Below are positions 33,943-42,600 of a stretch of DNA of 64,000 nucleotides, piece by piece. Location of the stretch: NCBI RefSeq assembly GCF_024138395.1, contig NZ_JAMYDU010000002.1, positions 248,001 to 312,000 on the forward strand, in the 5' to 3' direction. The notes under the pieces were generated by a model. The model saw only the letters and a program-made list of their open reading frames with translations. It ran no database searches and was not told the DNA's origin. The first letter of the stretch is position 1. Each line of letters starts with the position of its first letter. The position numbers were made by a program, and so were the translations under genes. This DNA is from Pseudomonas mandelii (GTDB taxonomy: Bacteria > Pseudomonadota > Gammaproteobacteria > Pseudomonadales > Pseudomonadaceae).

Positions 33943-34709
33943 AAATGATAAAGAGCTTTAAGTTGCTTGCGTTGTTTTTATGTTTGCTTGCAATGAACTC
34001 TTTTGCTTGTGAGTCAGGTAAAAGTGATGCGTTTCCGGCTCTCAAAGCAGAAGATGGTTTCATAGTGTTCAATAATGAACCTTTAGTTGATGAAGGTGGT
34101 CAAGAAACTGAAGATGTTGCCATTGGAGTTGAATTTGTCCCCTGTGTGGGAAATAAAAAACGTATAGCTGGATTACCTTTTTTGGCGGCTACAGGAACCG
34201 TTAAAGCTGCTTTTTTTGAAAACAGCAAAACTGATGGGACGCCTAAGCTTTTTATAATCCATGGTGTCGAGATCAGATCGGATACAGGCGTAAACTATAA
34301 AGGAGACTATTATAGTGTTCATGTCTTTTCTAGGGGGGCGGCGGGTTATGTGAGGGATGATCGGCTATCGAATTATTTTGGTGCGGGGGGGGATATTACA
34401 TCTGAACCCGGCGGCTTGGTGTTAGTTTATAATTTTCCCTATAAAACGGCCGATGAAATAAGCAAAAAAATTAATTCTAATGCATACAAACAGTGGGTCG
34501 ACGGAAATGTTGTTAAGCTCACCATGAATAAAAAAACGCCTATTTATAGTTCGGCAAATTTGTCCGATATCACAAAAATGTACTTGATTAAGGGAGACAT
34601 AGTTTTGCAGGAGGCAGTCGAGGCGGGATGGATACAAATTATGTTTAAGACCGCTAAAGGAAAAGAAATCCGTGGTTGGGTTCAGTGCGTTGACACTAGT
34701 AGTTGTTAA
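33939..34709 (+). CDS. Secreted SH3-containing putative immunity protein
   Basis: 256 residues from the ATG at 33939, which overlaps the effector stop (ATGA) and has GGAG 10 nt upstream. A signal peptide (SFKLLALFLCLLAMNSFA) sends it to the periplasm. The C-terminal 60 residues look like an SH3b domain (NKKTPIYSSANL, EAGWIQIMFKTAKGKEIRGWVQ). Coupling to the GH19 effector and export to the compartment where it acts make it the primary immunity candidate. Strongly AT-rich. Confidence 0.7.
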   Translation: MKMIKSFKLLALFLCLLAMNSFACESGKSDAFPALKAEDGFIVFNNEPLVDEGGQETEDVAIGVEFVPCVGNKKRIAGLPFLAATGTVKAAFFENSKTDGTPKLFIIHGVEIRSDTGVNYKGDYYSVHVFSRGAAGYVRDDRLSNYFGAGGDITSEPGGLVLVYNFPYKTADEISKKINSNAYKQWVDGNVVKLTMNKKTPIYSSANLSDITKMYLIKGDIVLQEAVEAGWIQIMFKTAKGKEIRGWVQCVDTSSC

Positions 34710-34801
34710 GAGCGTAAAGGGAAGGATTTATTTATGAGGTAGATTTAGCTGTCGACAAATGGACTTGTCTTTTCTATGTTTTGCTTAAGTAGGTGTTTGA
34801 G

Positions 34802-35341
34802 GTGCGTAAATTTTGTTTTCTATTATGTATATTTTTATTCTGCCGGGCCGCAGTAGCCCAGGATGCTAGCCTCTACCTATGGGGTGCTGTATTGGAAGGG
34901 CCATATAAAACAAATATTGTTGAAAACGCAGAATTGTCGATTGTGAAAACGGGGAATACAGACTACCCGTTATCTCTGGTCCTCGATGTCAAAAATATCG
35001 ATGGAGTATCGGTTAGGCAGTTAGTTGATAAGTATGATGTGGCTGGTTCATTGCCAAAAATCGAATCAATATTTTTTTATCCGATTCAAGATGTCAAAAG
35101 TGCCTTTGTTTTGGTTTCATGGGAAATTAACCATAGAGGCATTGGCACCTACGGTACTCTCTATCAGGTTTATGCTTATGCGCGACATGGCAGCGGTAAG
35201 TTGATCCCCAATCAGTTAATTCAGGCTAATAGGTACTTAAGCGGGATCGACGGCGTTAGTGACGGTGTGCCCCAGAAATTTGCTTATAAGGACGCCGCCT
35301 CAATAAAGGCATACGTAAAAAAACACCTGAATACGCTATAA
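34802..35341 (+). CDS. Secreted protein of unknown family in the immunity block
   Basis: 179 residues if translation begins at the GTG at 34802 (AGG about 8 nt upstream); a GTG at 34793 is the alternative. The N-terminus is a signal peptide (KFCFLLCIFLFCRAAVAQD). The mature protein is small and beta-rich (SLYLWGAVLEGPYKTNI, TYGTLYQVYAYARHGSGK). I do not recognise it. Position behind the GH19 effector and its immunity gene suggests a second immunity or accessory protein. Confidence 0.5.
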   Translation: MRKFCFLLCIFLFCRAAVAQDASLYLWGAVLEGPYKTNIVENAELSIVKTGNTDYPLSLVLDVKNIDGVSVRQLVDKYDVAGSLPKIESIFFYPIQDVKSAFVLVSWEINHRGIGTYGTLYQVYAYARHGSGKLIPNQLIQANRYLSGIDGVSDGVPQKFAYKDAASIKAYVKKHLNTL

Positions 35342-35413
35342 CGCCGTCTTAAGGGGGCATTAAAAACAGCAAGGATGATTGGATGAATCGCTTTATTAGG
35401 CTCCTTAAGGAAA

Positions 35414-35486
35414 GAAGAAAATGGGACAGATTTACTTGTGGGGGTAGGTTAGCTATCGATAAATTAATCTAACCCCTGTTTTCTCG
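35414..35486. repeat. Short element with imperfect terminal inverted repeats
   Basis: The ends gaagaaaatgggacagattt and (reverse complement of the right end) gagaaaacaggggttagat are imperfect inverted repeats enclosing about 30 bp. The GGGACAGATTTA end resembles the mobile repeat ends scattered through Pseudomonas genomes. There is no coding capacity. Possibly a small non-autonomous element or its relic. Confidence 0.4.
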
Positions 35487-35535
35487 CTTTTCCCTACTTT
35501 GCGAATGCTCCCGATATAATTTTTATGGTTGTCAA

Positions 35536-36671
35536 ATGATGAGATTCAAATTGCTTTCTAGTGGAGTGTCGTTCATTTCGCTTCTGCTACTCAGTTCCTT
35601 TACTTATTCGGCAAGCTTTGACTGCCGCAAAGCCTCAATAGAAGTAGAGAGAAAGATCTGTGGCACCCCGTCTTTATCTGCTCTGGATGAACAGCTAAGC
35701 GCAGTTTTCAAGCCATTAAAAAATATACGTACGTTTCAAATTATTGAAAACGAATGGCTTGAGTCTGAGCGCAATGCCTGTGAATCAACCGAGTGTTTGG
35801 AGGATGCTTACGATCAACAAATTCGTTTTCTAACACTGTTGCCGGAAATCGCTCCTGTCACTGAAAAAGACATCAAGCTTCTGCCAGCGGACAAAATATA
35901 TACGCAAAGTTTTCGGCCTTGGAAAATCGTTGAGCTGTCGGGGCTCCCGAACGAGAAAGACGTCACTGAGCGTTTTCTTCTTTCCGCGGAAACGTTGTCA
36001 GGGATGTTGCATGTCATAGTTTTCGAAGGGCACTACGATACCCAGTTGTCTTCGTATAGAGGGAATTTATATGAGTATGTGGATAGAAATCCAATAGCAC
36101 AGCCCATTATTCATACCATTGCTAAAGATATCGGATTCGATGGCGCGATAAATTTAGGGGGTAACGACGAGGGCAAAAGATTTGCCGGAATTTTAGATGG
36201 GTCTTTTTACTATCGGGAGCAGATAACTAGAAAACAGCAGAAAGGAATGGTTTATAAACTGGGGTCGAATGCACAACCGAAGGAGAGTAGTTTGCTAATT
36301 CAGAAATGGTCAAATGCCACTGAGCACGCCATAAGCGGGTTGCAATTCGGTACCATTGAGATGTTTGGGCCGATAAAGGCGTATTATTCGCATTCCCCTG
36401 GAGAAGAAACTATTGCACCTGTCAATACACCGGGAATGATTGGTATATTTACACTCCCATTTGGAGTAAGTCGCACCCGATTTTTTATTTTAAGAATGGC
36501 AGCAGAACGATCTGGCGTGCCAATATCTTAGATAAGACACTTACAAGGATAGTCAGTGGAACCGATGAAGATTTAATTCAGAACCCTACGCCAGTAGACA
36601 TTAATGGTCGCGAAGCTATCGTGTACCTTCATGGTTATCTTCTGAAGATCGCTATCGCACCAGATGAATGA
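35536..36671 (+). pseudogene. LprI-family lysozyme-inhibitor-like gene, frameshifted
   Basis: The first frame runs 35536-36531 and starts with a signal peptide (SSGVSFISLLLLSSFTYSAS) and an LprI/DUF1311 domain (FDCRKASIEVERKIC, then LDEQLSAVF, ENEWLESERNAC, CLEDAYDQQIRFL). At a run of six T (36481-36486) the frame changes. Restoring a seventh T continues the protein through NGSRTIWRANILDKTL and DEDLIQNPTPVDINGREA to a stop at 36669-36671. The downstream frame is clearly coding-like, so the gene has lost one base or switches by slippage. LprI proteins inhibit lysozyme, which fits the GH19 effector upstream. Confidence 0.7.
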
Positions 36672-36734
36672 GCGTGAATTTTGCATCGGCGATGAAGTGG
36701 GATGTAGATGTTTCTATGGAAGGTTATGGTTTAT

Positions 36735-38105
36735 ATGACTTGTTCGATGACTGATCGTTTTTTTATGATCGCGCTTTGTGCGCTAGCTGTTAATTTTTCA
36801 CCGCTGGCACCCGTTGTGTTTGCGCAGGACGTTTGTGACAAAATAACTACGAGTTCTCAGGGTGAGAGATGCTCCGTAAGTTTGAAGTCAGCTGCTGATT
36901 TTCAGTTAAATATCAGCTATCAGCAACTCATGGTGCGGCTTGAGGGCGGCAATCGGACCGATCCCGTTGTCGCTGCTGGCTATATGGCGAAGGTAAAAGA
37001 GTCTCAACGGGCCTGGATCAAATTGCGTGATACAGATTGCCTGCTCGATGCGTTCGAAGCGGAGCCTGGTTCGTCTGCGTATGTGACAGCCGTGAACAAT
37101 TGCGTTGCGAGTATGAGTCGCGATCGCTCAGTCTTCCTGGACAACATTGCGTCCGACAATGGGAGTGACTCAGTGATTGGGCGTGGATCATGCCCATCCT
37201 CAGACTTCGCGCAGTTTCTGCCAGCGTTTTCCGCTAATGGTGAGTCCCAGAAGCGCCTAACCGCACTGGCGGTAAAAATACTGGTGTTGAAGCGGACCCC
37301 AGACCCTGGTCGCTTTGAACCGCAAATTACTGCTGAGACAGGCTCGAGCTTGGCGTTTCCGTTGATGGCTGCGATGGAAGGCAAGACTGAAGGGGTTGAG
37401 ATCGAAACGGTCGACGACACTCACATGAACGTTGTGGATAAACGGGCCGGTAACAGCAACATCAAGATTTTTAACTTTGCTAAAAAGTCTTGCTGGACGC
37501 TGGTGGGGATTGAGGATTGGTCGATCAGCGAGAAGGAGCTTGTCGCACCCGGTAGACCCGGAATGAGCCGCGCCGAGAACTTCTGTTATCAACGTGCAGA
37601 GGGTTTGGGTGGTTTAGGGGCGCTTGAACAATACCGGTTGACTAAGGAGTTGTTTGAAGCGTCCCTGGAAAACTATGTCTGTGCTGCGGAGTCGGGTGAT
37701 CCACAGGCGAGTCTGTCGGCGGCAAGTTTGAGTCTTTCGCAGATGGCACCTCAATTGGAAACCAGCAAGGTGGAAGCTTTGTTCAAAGCGGCATCGACGA
37801 CACCGAGCGGCGCGCTAGGTTATGCCACTTATTTTTGTAGCGGTAATTCCACCGACTATAACGGCCCTTGCCTGCACCCCGAGCAGGCAGAAAAGGAGGC
37901 TATTCGCGCTATTTCCATGGGATCCACAGAGGCGATCAACTATTTGGGTTCTTCTTTTGAGAGTGGCGAGTTGGGAACGAAGGATATGTCCCGGGCGTTG
38001 GCCTGTTATCAGCTGTCAGCTGACAAAGGTAGCCCGCAGGGTAGCGACGGCGTGAAGCGTTTGGTTTCGCAAGGCTCAGACATAAAGGCCAGTCACTGCC
38101 TGTGA
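36735..38105 (+). CDS. Secreted LprI-like protein with Sel1-type repeats
   Basis: 456 residues from the ATG at 36735 (GGAAGG 11 nt upstream; ATGs at 36708, 36726 and 36747 are alternatives). A signal peptide ends near APVVFAQ. Residues about 35-125 form a second LprI/DUF1311 domain (LNISYQQLMVRLEGG, AKVKESQRAWIKLRDTDC). The C-terminus has helical Sel1-like repeats (NYLGSSFESGELGTKDMS, ALACYQLSADKGSPQGSDGV). A periplasmic role in countering a muramidase is an inference from the domain and its place behind the GH19 effector. Confidence 0.65.
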   Translation: MTCSMTDRFFMIALCALAVNFSPLAPVVFAQDVCDKITTSSQGERCSVSLKSAADFQLNISYQQLMVRLEGGNRTDPVVAAGYMAKVKESQRAWIKLRDTDCLLDAFEAEPGSSAYVTAVNNCVASMSRDRSVFLDNIASDNGSDSVIGRGSCPSSDFAQFLPAFSANGESQKRLTALAVKILVLKRTPDPGRFEPQITAETGSSLAFPLMAAMEGKTEGVEIETVDDTHMNVVDKRAGNSNIKIFNFAKKSCWTLVGIEDWSISEKELVAPGRPGMSRAENFCYQRAEGLGGLGALEQYRLTKELFEASLENYVCAAESGDPQASLSAASLSLSQMAPQLETSKVEALFKAASTTPSGALGYATYFCSGNSTDYNGPCLHPEQAEKEAIRAISMGSTEAINYLGSSFESGELGTKDMSRALACYQLSADKGSPQGSDGVKRLVSQGSDIKASHCL

Positions 38106-38136
38106 ATTTCGCTTTGCAGATATAAACGTTGAAGAA

Positions 38137-38154
38137 GGGGGACGTGAAGCCCCC
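38137..38154 (+). terminator. Weak hairpin at the end of the cargo block
   Basis: GGGGG / CCCCC stem with an 8-nt loop, followed by GTTCTCTATT. It lies about 30 bp after the last gene of the T6SS block. The T content downstream is low, so the call is tentative. Confidence 0.35.
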
Positions 38155-38174
38155 GTTCTCTATTCGCGAAGTTG

Positions 38175-38555
38175 CTACGCCTTAGCCCGATACTCCGCCG
38201 GATTCGGCGAATCAATATGATCCAGCGCTCGCTCCACCATCAACTGCACCCCATCCGCCAATCTGCTGAGCGCCAGGGCGACTGAGCGGCGAGTGCCGTC
38301 GATGTCGTCAGCCAGGTCGGCGGCGATGGCGCTAATGGACTTCAGGTCTTCTGAGGCGTTGGCCAGGAGGGCTTCGGTGTCGATGTCGGGGGAGACGGTG
38401 AAGAGTTTGCCTTTGCGCTTGGGTTTTTCGTTGGGTGGTGGGGCGAAATGGTGGTTGAGGGCGCGTTCGGCGGCTTCGTGGAGTTTTTTTGAATCGAAGG
38501 ATTCGTAGGGGGATGTGGCTTCGTTTTCAGGAGGATTTGGTGTTGGCTTGAACAT
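38175..38555 (-). CDS. DUF6124 family protein
   Basis: 126 residues from the ATG whose complement ends at 38555 (MFKPTPNPPENEATSPYES). I know this as a small soluble family frequent in Pseudomonas, often several copies per genome, without known function. Helical body: KKLHEAAERALNHHF, then DIDTEALLANASEDLKSI, ALALSRLADGVQLMVERALDH. The frame stays open 71 codons further upstream through a palindromic leader, but the MFKPTP start is the conserved one. A decayed relative lies at 3995-4110. Confidence 0.75.
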   Translation of the reverse strand: MFKPTPNPPENEATSPYESFDSKKLHEAAERALNHHFAPPPNEKPKRKGKLFTVSPDIDTEALLANASEDLKSISAIAADLADDIDGTRRSVALALSRLADGVQLMVERALDHIDSPNPAEYRAKA

Positions 38556-38818
38556 AGATGTAATCCCGTACTTAAGGAGCCGACACCGTTTCGCTTGCGC
38601 TTCGAAAGTGGTGGCAGCTGTGCATAGGTGTGCAAGACCGGCGGGATTACCCGGCAGACCCGAAGGTCTCCCATACACAGCAGCCATAACGGTTCGCGAG
38701 CATAGGAAAATGCTCGATGAATTGCCATAACCATTGTGTATCCCGCCGGACTTGCACGTCCGTGTCACCGATTTTGCGGTGACGAACAGAGGTTATCGGT
38801 GCAGCCGAGGGCTGCCTA
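38556..38818 (-). promoter_or_regulatory. Palindrome-rich leader of the DUF6124 gene
   Basis: Read on the minus strand this leader can fold extensively. An 18-bp near-perfect inverted repeat (38630-38647 with 38740-38757, one mismatch) encloses a nested ATACACA/TGTGTAT pair and small hairpins GACC-cgaa-GGTC and GAGCAT-aggaaa-ATGCTC. Outside it are GTCACCG/CGGTGAC and GCAGCC-gag-GGCTGC. Two frames are open through it, which probably reflects conserved structure rather than protein. From memory similar leaders precede DUF6124-type genes in other Pseudomonas; the role is unknown. Confidence 0.55.
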
Positions 38819-38935
38819 GTTCACGAACAGCCCCACGTGTTGAAGGAAATGTCCGATGGAGTCGAGGGTAGAAAGACCAAAATATCTTCGCTTTTAAACA
38901 GCCGTGTTTCGTCAATGACTTGGTAGTCATCAGCG

Positions 38936-38969
38936 TCAAAAAGCGCAGCATCTTCTTCTAACGCTGCGC
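38936..38969 (-). terminator. Minus-strand hairpin with T-run
   Basis: On the minus strand GCGCAGC / GCTGCGC arms with a 13-nt loop are followed by TTTTT. It lies upstream of the DUF6124 leader and would stop minus-strand transcription entering from the SCP2 side. Confidence 0.4.
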
Positions 38970-39038
38970 AATGGTGGCGTTATCGCTTGAAGCCGCTACA
39001 CTGCGCCGGCTGTTCATTTTTCTATTGAGGCTGTGCGC

Positions 39039-39422
39039 ATGAAATTTCGTTTTCTTCTGTGGATGCTGGGTTTGTTGATGGGTAAGGCCAGTCGGACTAA
39101 TCCTGCGTTTCAGCAGCAGTTGGGTGACAAGGAGCTTGTTTTCCAATTACAGACCCTGGATGGGAAAGTGGCGCGGCATTTCTTTGTGAAGGATCAGCGC
39201 ATTACCAGCAAGTCCGGCGTGTATGCCGAGCCTGCGTTTGCGATTGCGTTCAAGGATGCGGCGTATGGCTTTGCCACGATGCAGGCGAAGAACAAGCAGT
39301 TGGCGTTTATGCAGGGGATTCAGGACAAGTCGATTCAGATCAAGGGGAATCCGGCGTTGGTGATCTGGTTTCAGGGGTTGACTAAGTATTTGAAGCCTAG
39401 GAAAGCTAAGCCTAAGGCTTGA
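39039..39422 (+). CDS. SCP2-like sterol/lipid-binding domain protein
   Basis: 127 residues from the ATG at 39039 (GAGG 9 nt upstream). SCP2-like fold: ELVFQLQTLDGKVARHFFV, KSGVYAEPAFAIAFKDAAYG, KGNPALVIWFQGLTKYLKP, basic C-terminus. The short hydrophobic start may be a membrane-associating helix. A second, 5'-truncated copy of the last two thirds lies at 43284-43534 on the far side of the phosphoesterase-NTPase gene, so this copy may be a mosaic of old and incoming sequence. Confidence 0.7.
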   Translation: MKFRFLLWMLGLLMGKASRTNPAFQQQLGDKELVFQLQTLDGKVARHFFVKDQRITSKSGVYAEPAFAIAFKDAAYGFATMQAKNKQLAFMQGIQDKSIQIKGNPALVIWFQGLTKYLKPRKAKPKA

Positions 39423-39512
39423 GATCTTTCAGTTAGATTGGCGGGTGATTCTTCGAACGAGCCCATTTGAGTCGTGCGCAGAAATTAGACTGAGGATGGG
39501 AGCGGATTTTTT

Positions 39513-39576
39513 ATGCCTTACTGATTTGCGAAGTCAGTTTGTGCAGCAGGGCTTCGCTGGTAGTTTCACCACCATT
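39513..39576 (-). pseudogene. Remnant of the 3' end of an HDOD gene
   Basis: The minus strand encodes SEALLHKLTSQISKA followed by a stop, matching EVLLRELASQFSQA-stop at the end of the intact HDOD gene (44038). The nucleotides are alignable around ttgcgaagtcagtttgtgcag. Only the tail is present. It shows that the DNA left of the phosphoesterase gene duplicates the native region right of it. Confidence 0.6.
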
Positions 39577-39642
39577 GGTGTTTTGAGAAAAATCTTAGGA
39601 GCTCAGGATTGCCCTTCCGTTAAGAACAGCGGCATTGGCAAA

Positions 39643-39667
39643 AGGGACAGTTTGCGCAGTTGTCCCC
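39643..39667. repeat. GGGACA/TGTCCC palindrome
   Basis: GGGACA (39644-39649) and TGTCCC (39661-39666) enclose 11 nt, just downstream of the phosphoesterase-NTPase gene stop. It may act as its terminator or be a mobile-repeat end similar to that at 35414. Confidence 0.35.
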
Positions 39668-39695
39668 TTATGCCCATTCATGGTGATTCTAGTGG

Positions 39696-42600
39696 CTAGG
39701 TGATGTCGTGCTCTTCGAGATTGGTTGCGCGCTTTTCATCTATATGCTGTAGAAATTTTCCTTTCAACATTGATCGTTCATTATTCGACGATCCACGGAG
39801 AACGTTAAATGCATCCCCTATACAGTCCCTTATCGCATCTAATGAACTAGTTGGTGCTTCAAAATAGTACAAGCTCAAGAGTCTGATAAAGATTGCTTGC
39901 GTGACAATATTGTTGCTTCCAGATTCTTTAAGTAGTTTTCGTATCGCTTGTATGCTGTGCTTGTTTAAGTTTTCTATAGTCAGCATTGTGGAAAGGAAGC
40001 TAATACATTGGCTTGAATTTTTCGTTTCAGTTAAAATGAAAGTTTCAAGTTTTGGAGTGGCTAAAGATTCCGCCATTAATGAAGAGATTAATTGCGGGAT
40101 CATTAGTTTTATGAAGTTCTTAAACTGGCCTGGAGTTAGCGATCCAAATTGTGCTGGTAGTTCATCTGGAAACTCTTTCGGATCTGTTTCATGTAGGTAA
40201 TTGGTTGTTGAAACGATGATTTTTGACCAAAGGGTCAACACATCATTTAGACAGGACCTCTTCAGCTCAATGTCATCGATGAGTTCGCTATTTCTTAGTA
40301 TGTTTGAATATGCTTTCAATGCACCAATAAAATGCATATTGGTTGACAGTGGGGCAGCCGGATGCCTTTGTCTCGCATGGTCATGATCAATAGATGCTTT
40401 CGATGGAACCTCTGTTTCTTCAATAAATTTCGTTCTGTCGTTGTCATTAACCGGTATATTTAAAAAGTCGTCCTCAATTTTAGTAAGGGTTTCCTCTTGG
40501 TTAAAAACACCCAGTTCTTTTCCGTGAGTCTCAAATAGCGATATATCAATTTCAAATTCGGATGAGATCAATAATTGATGGCAGCACTCTTTCGCCATAA
40601 TAAGAATGTCTTTTCGATCTCGATGCAGGCCTGTAAGTAAGTCGAGTTCGGTTGTGTATTTTGCGATTGAAATTGGCGTTAGAACCTTTGCTAAGGCCTC
40701 TTTGCTATCTGCAAGTTTATTTGCTAGAAAAAAGGCCCTAAAGCAGTCAAATTTAAAAGTGATTTTTTGATTGCTTTCATACAGCAATCCTTTCCTTAGG
40801 AGTTCCTCCGTAAATCCCCGTGATGGATCAGCGAGACCCCGTTTTTTAAAATAAGATGAAACAAATATCTCAAACTCGTTTGAATTTATCCATTCCACGC
40901 TTACCTCATCCATAGCTGTAGAAAGCTCGGAGAGAAAATGCGATTGGATGTTCGAGTCATAGTTCGAGCGAGATTTTGATTCTGTAAATTTTTCCAATAG
41001 GCCGAAAATTAACGCCTCTATGGCTGATGCTTGATTTATAAGCTTTGCTGAAGGCTGCTGCTCTATTACCCAAAGGAGTATGGAAACCAAAAATGGTGTT
41101 TGTGGTACATTTAATTTGGACAGTAATTTTTTTACAAGAGCAAATTTTTCTTCAGAGTTTTGATCGTGCTCACCGAACCATTTTCGTACCAGTTCTTTAG
41201 TTTGTTTTCTCTTGAATGAGTGTATGTATATAGGGGTCGGGTTTTTGCTTAATGAAGGTAATTTTTCAAGGCTTAGATCATCTTGTACCTCTTCGTTTGT
41301 AGCCAATATATAGCGTGGAGCAGGGTATTTGTCTCTAAATTCTTCAATTATTTTTCGATGTGCTGCATTATGAATGTTGAAGCTGTCAAAGATAACAAGT
41401 GCTTCACCATTCTCTAATAAGCTGATCAAATCCCTCTTGGTAATTTCATTTCCTATGAACTCAATCGCTTGAGTGAGAATGGCTGCGATAGTTAACTTGG
41501 GAAGTACTGTTATGTCAATTAAGAGGCCTATCCTTGCATTGCCATGAAATTCCATGAAGCGGTTAACAGCAATGTGATTAAGCAAGGTTGATTTGCCTGA
41601 TTCTCTTTTTCCAATAAACATAATGTCTATTTTTTCTTGGGATAAGCTGTGCAGACTTACAAAATCATCGGTGCCATTTGTATCTAAGCTTTCGCTCGCG
41701 GAAAGATTTTTTTCGCTTTTTTTGGCAAGAGGGGGTTCAACAAAGATTGATGATAAATGTTTAGGGGCGATATCAGAAGCTGAAAAAGATAGAAGCTTAG
41801 AGTTAGCTTTTTCTAAAGCTGCATTTATTGCGGTACTAGAAATTGAGGTTTTTGACACGCCATTGTTTTTCGATATGTTAAACTCAAATACGCCATTTTC
41901 AGCGAACCTTGGAGATATATCAAACACATTTCGCTGGCTGTAGTACTCTCGCGCTTCTATTCGCCACGTATTATTTTCATTACAAATATCTATGATGGAG
42001 TAGCCGTTATAGTGATCTCTGCTTTCATAAATGCATCCTGTATTGCTAATAAATAGATTTCCTAGTGTCGACGTTGTGTGGCCTGCATTGTTATCATGGT
42101 TGTGGCCGCATAGTAAAGCGTCGAAGTTCGTGGCTAGCACTCTTTGTATTCTGTTTTTTTCGTCGGGTGCAAGCCAGTCTAAAGTATGGTGCATTAGGGC
42201 AATTTTTATATCGCAATCACGTATTCCCTCTAGTGCGAGCTCAATCTGCCGTTCGCCTACGTATAAATTGTTTCTATCTTTACTTCCTCCGCCGCTGGTC
42301 CGCCAAGTACTGTTTAGTGAAGCTACTCCTATTTTTATAGGATCAATTTTGAAGGCTTTTGTAGTAAAAAGTATATTTTCTTGATACGTTGATGAGTCTA
42401 TTTTTTTTGAGAGCTCGATATAACCATCTAAGTGTCCCCAAATAGCGTTATTGCCTTTATTAAGCAAGTTGTCAACTAGCTTGTTTGCGTCTTCAGAGTT
42501 TTTTACGTTGGAGAATATAGACTCGTATATTTCTTCTCTGGCTTTTAGATTTATGTCGTGATTTCCTGGGCAGCAAAGAAATTCTACTGCCGAGTTGGCT

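Noticed and set aside
38175-38768. Longer 197-codon version of the DUF6124 protein
   Set aside because: The extra N-terminus translates a palindromic leader; the MFKPTP start is the family start.
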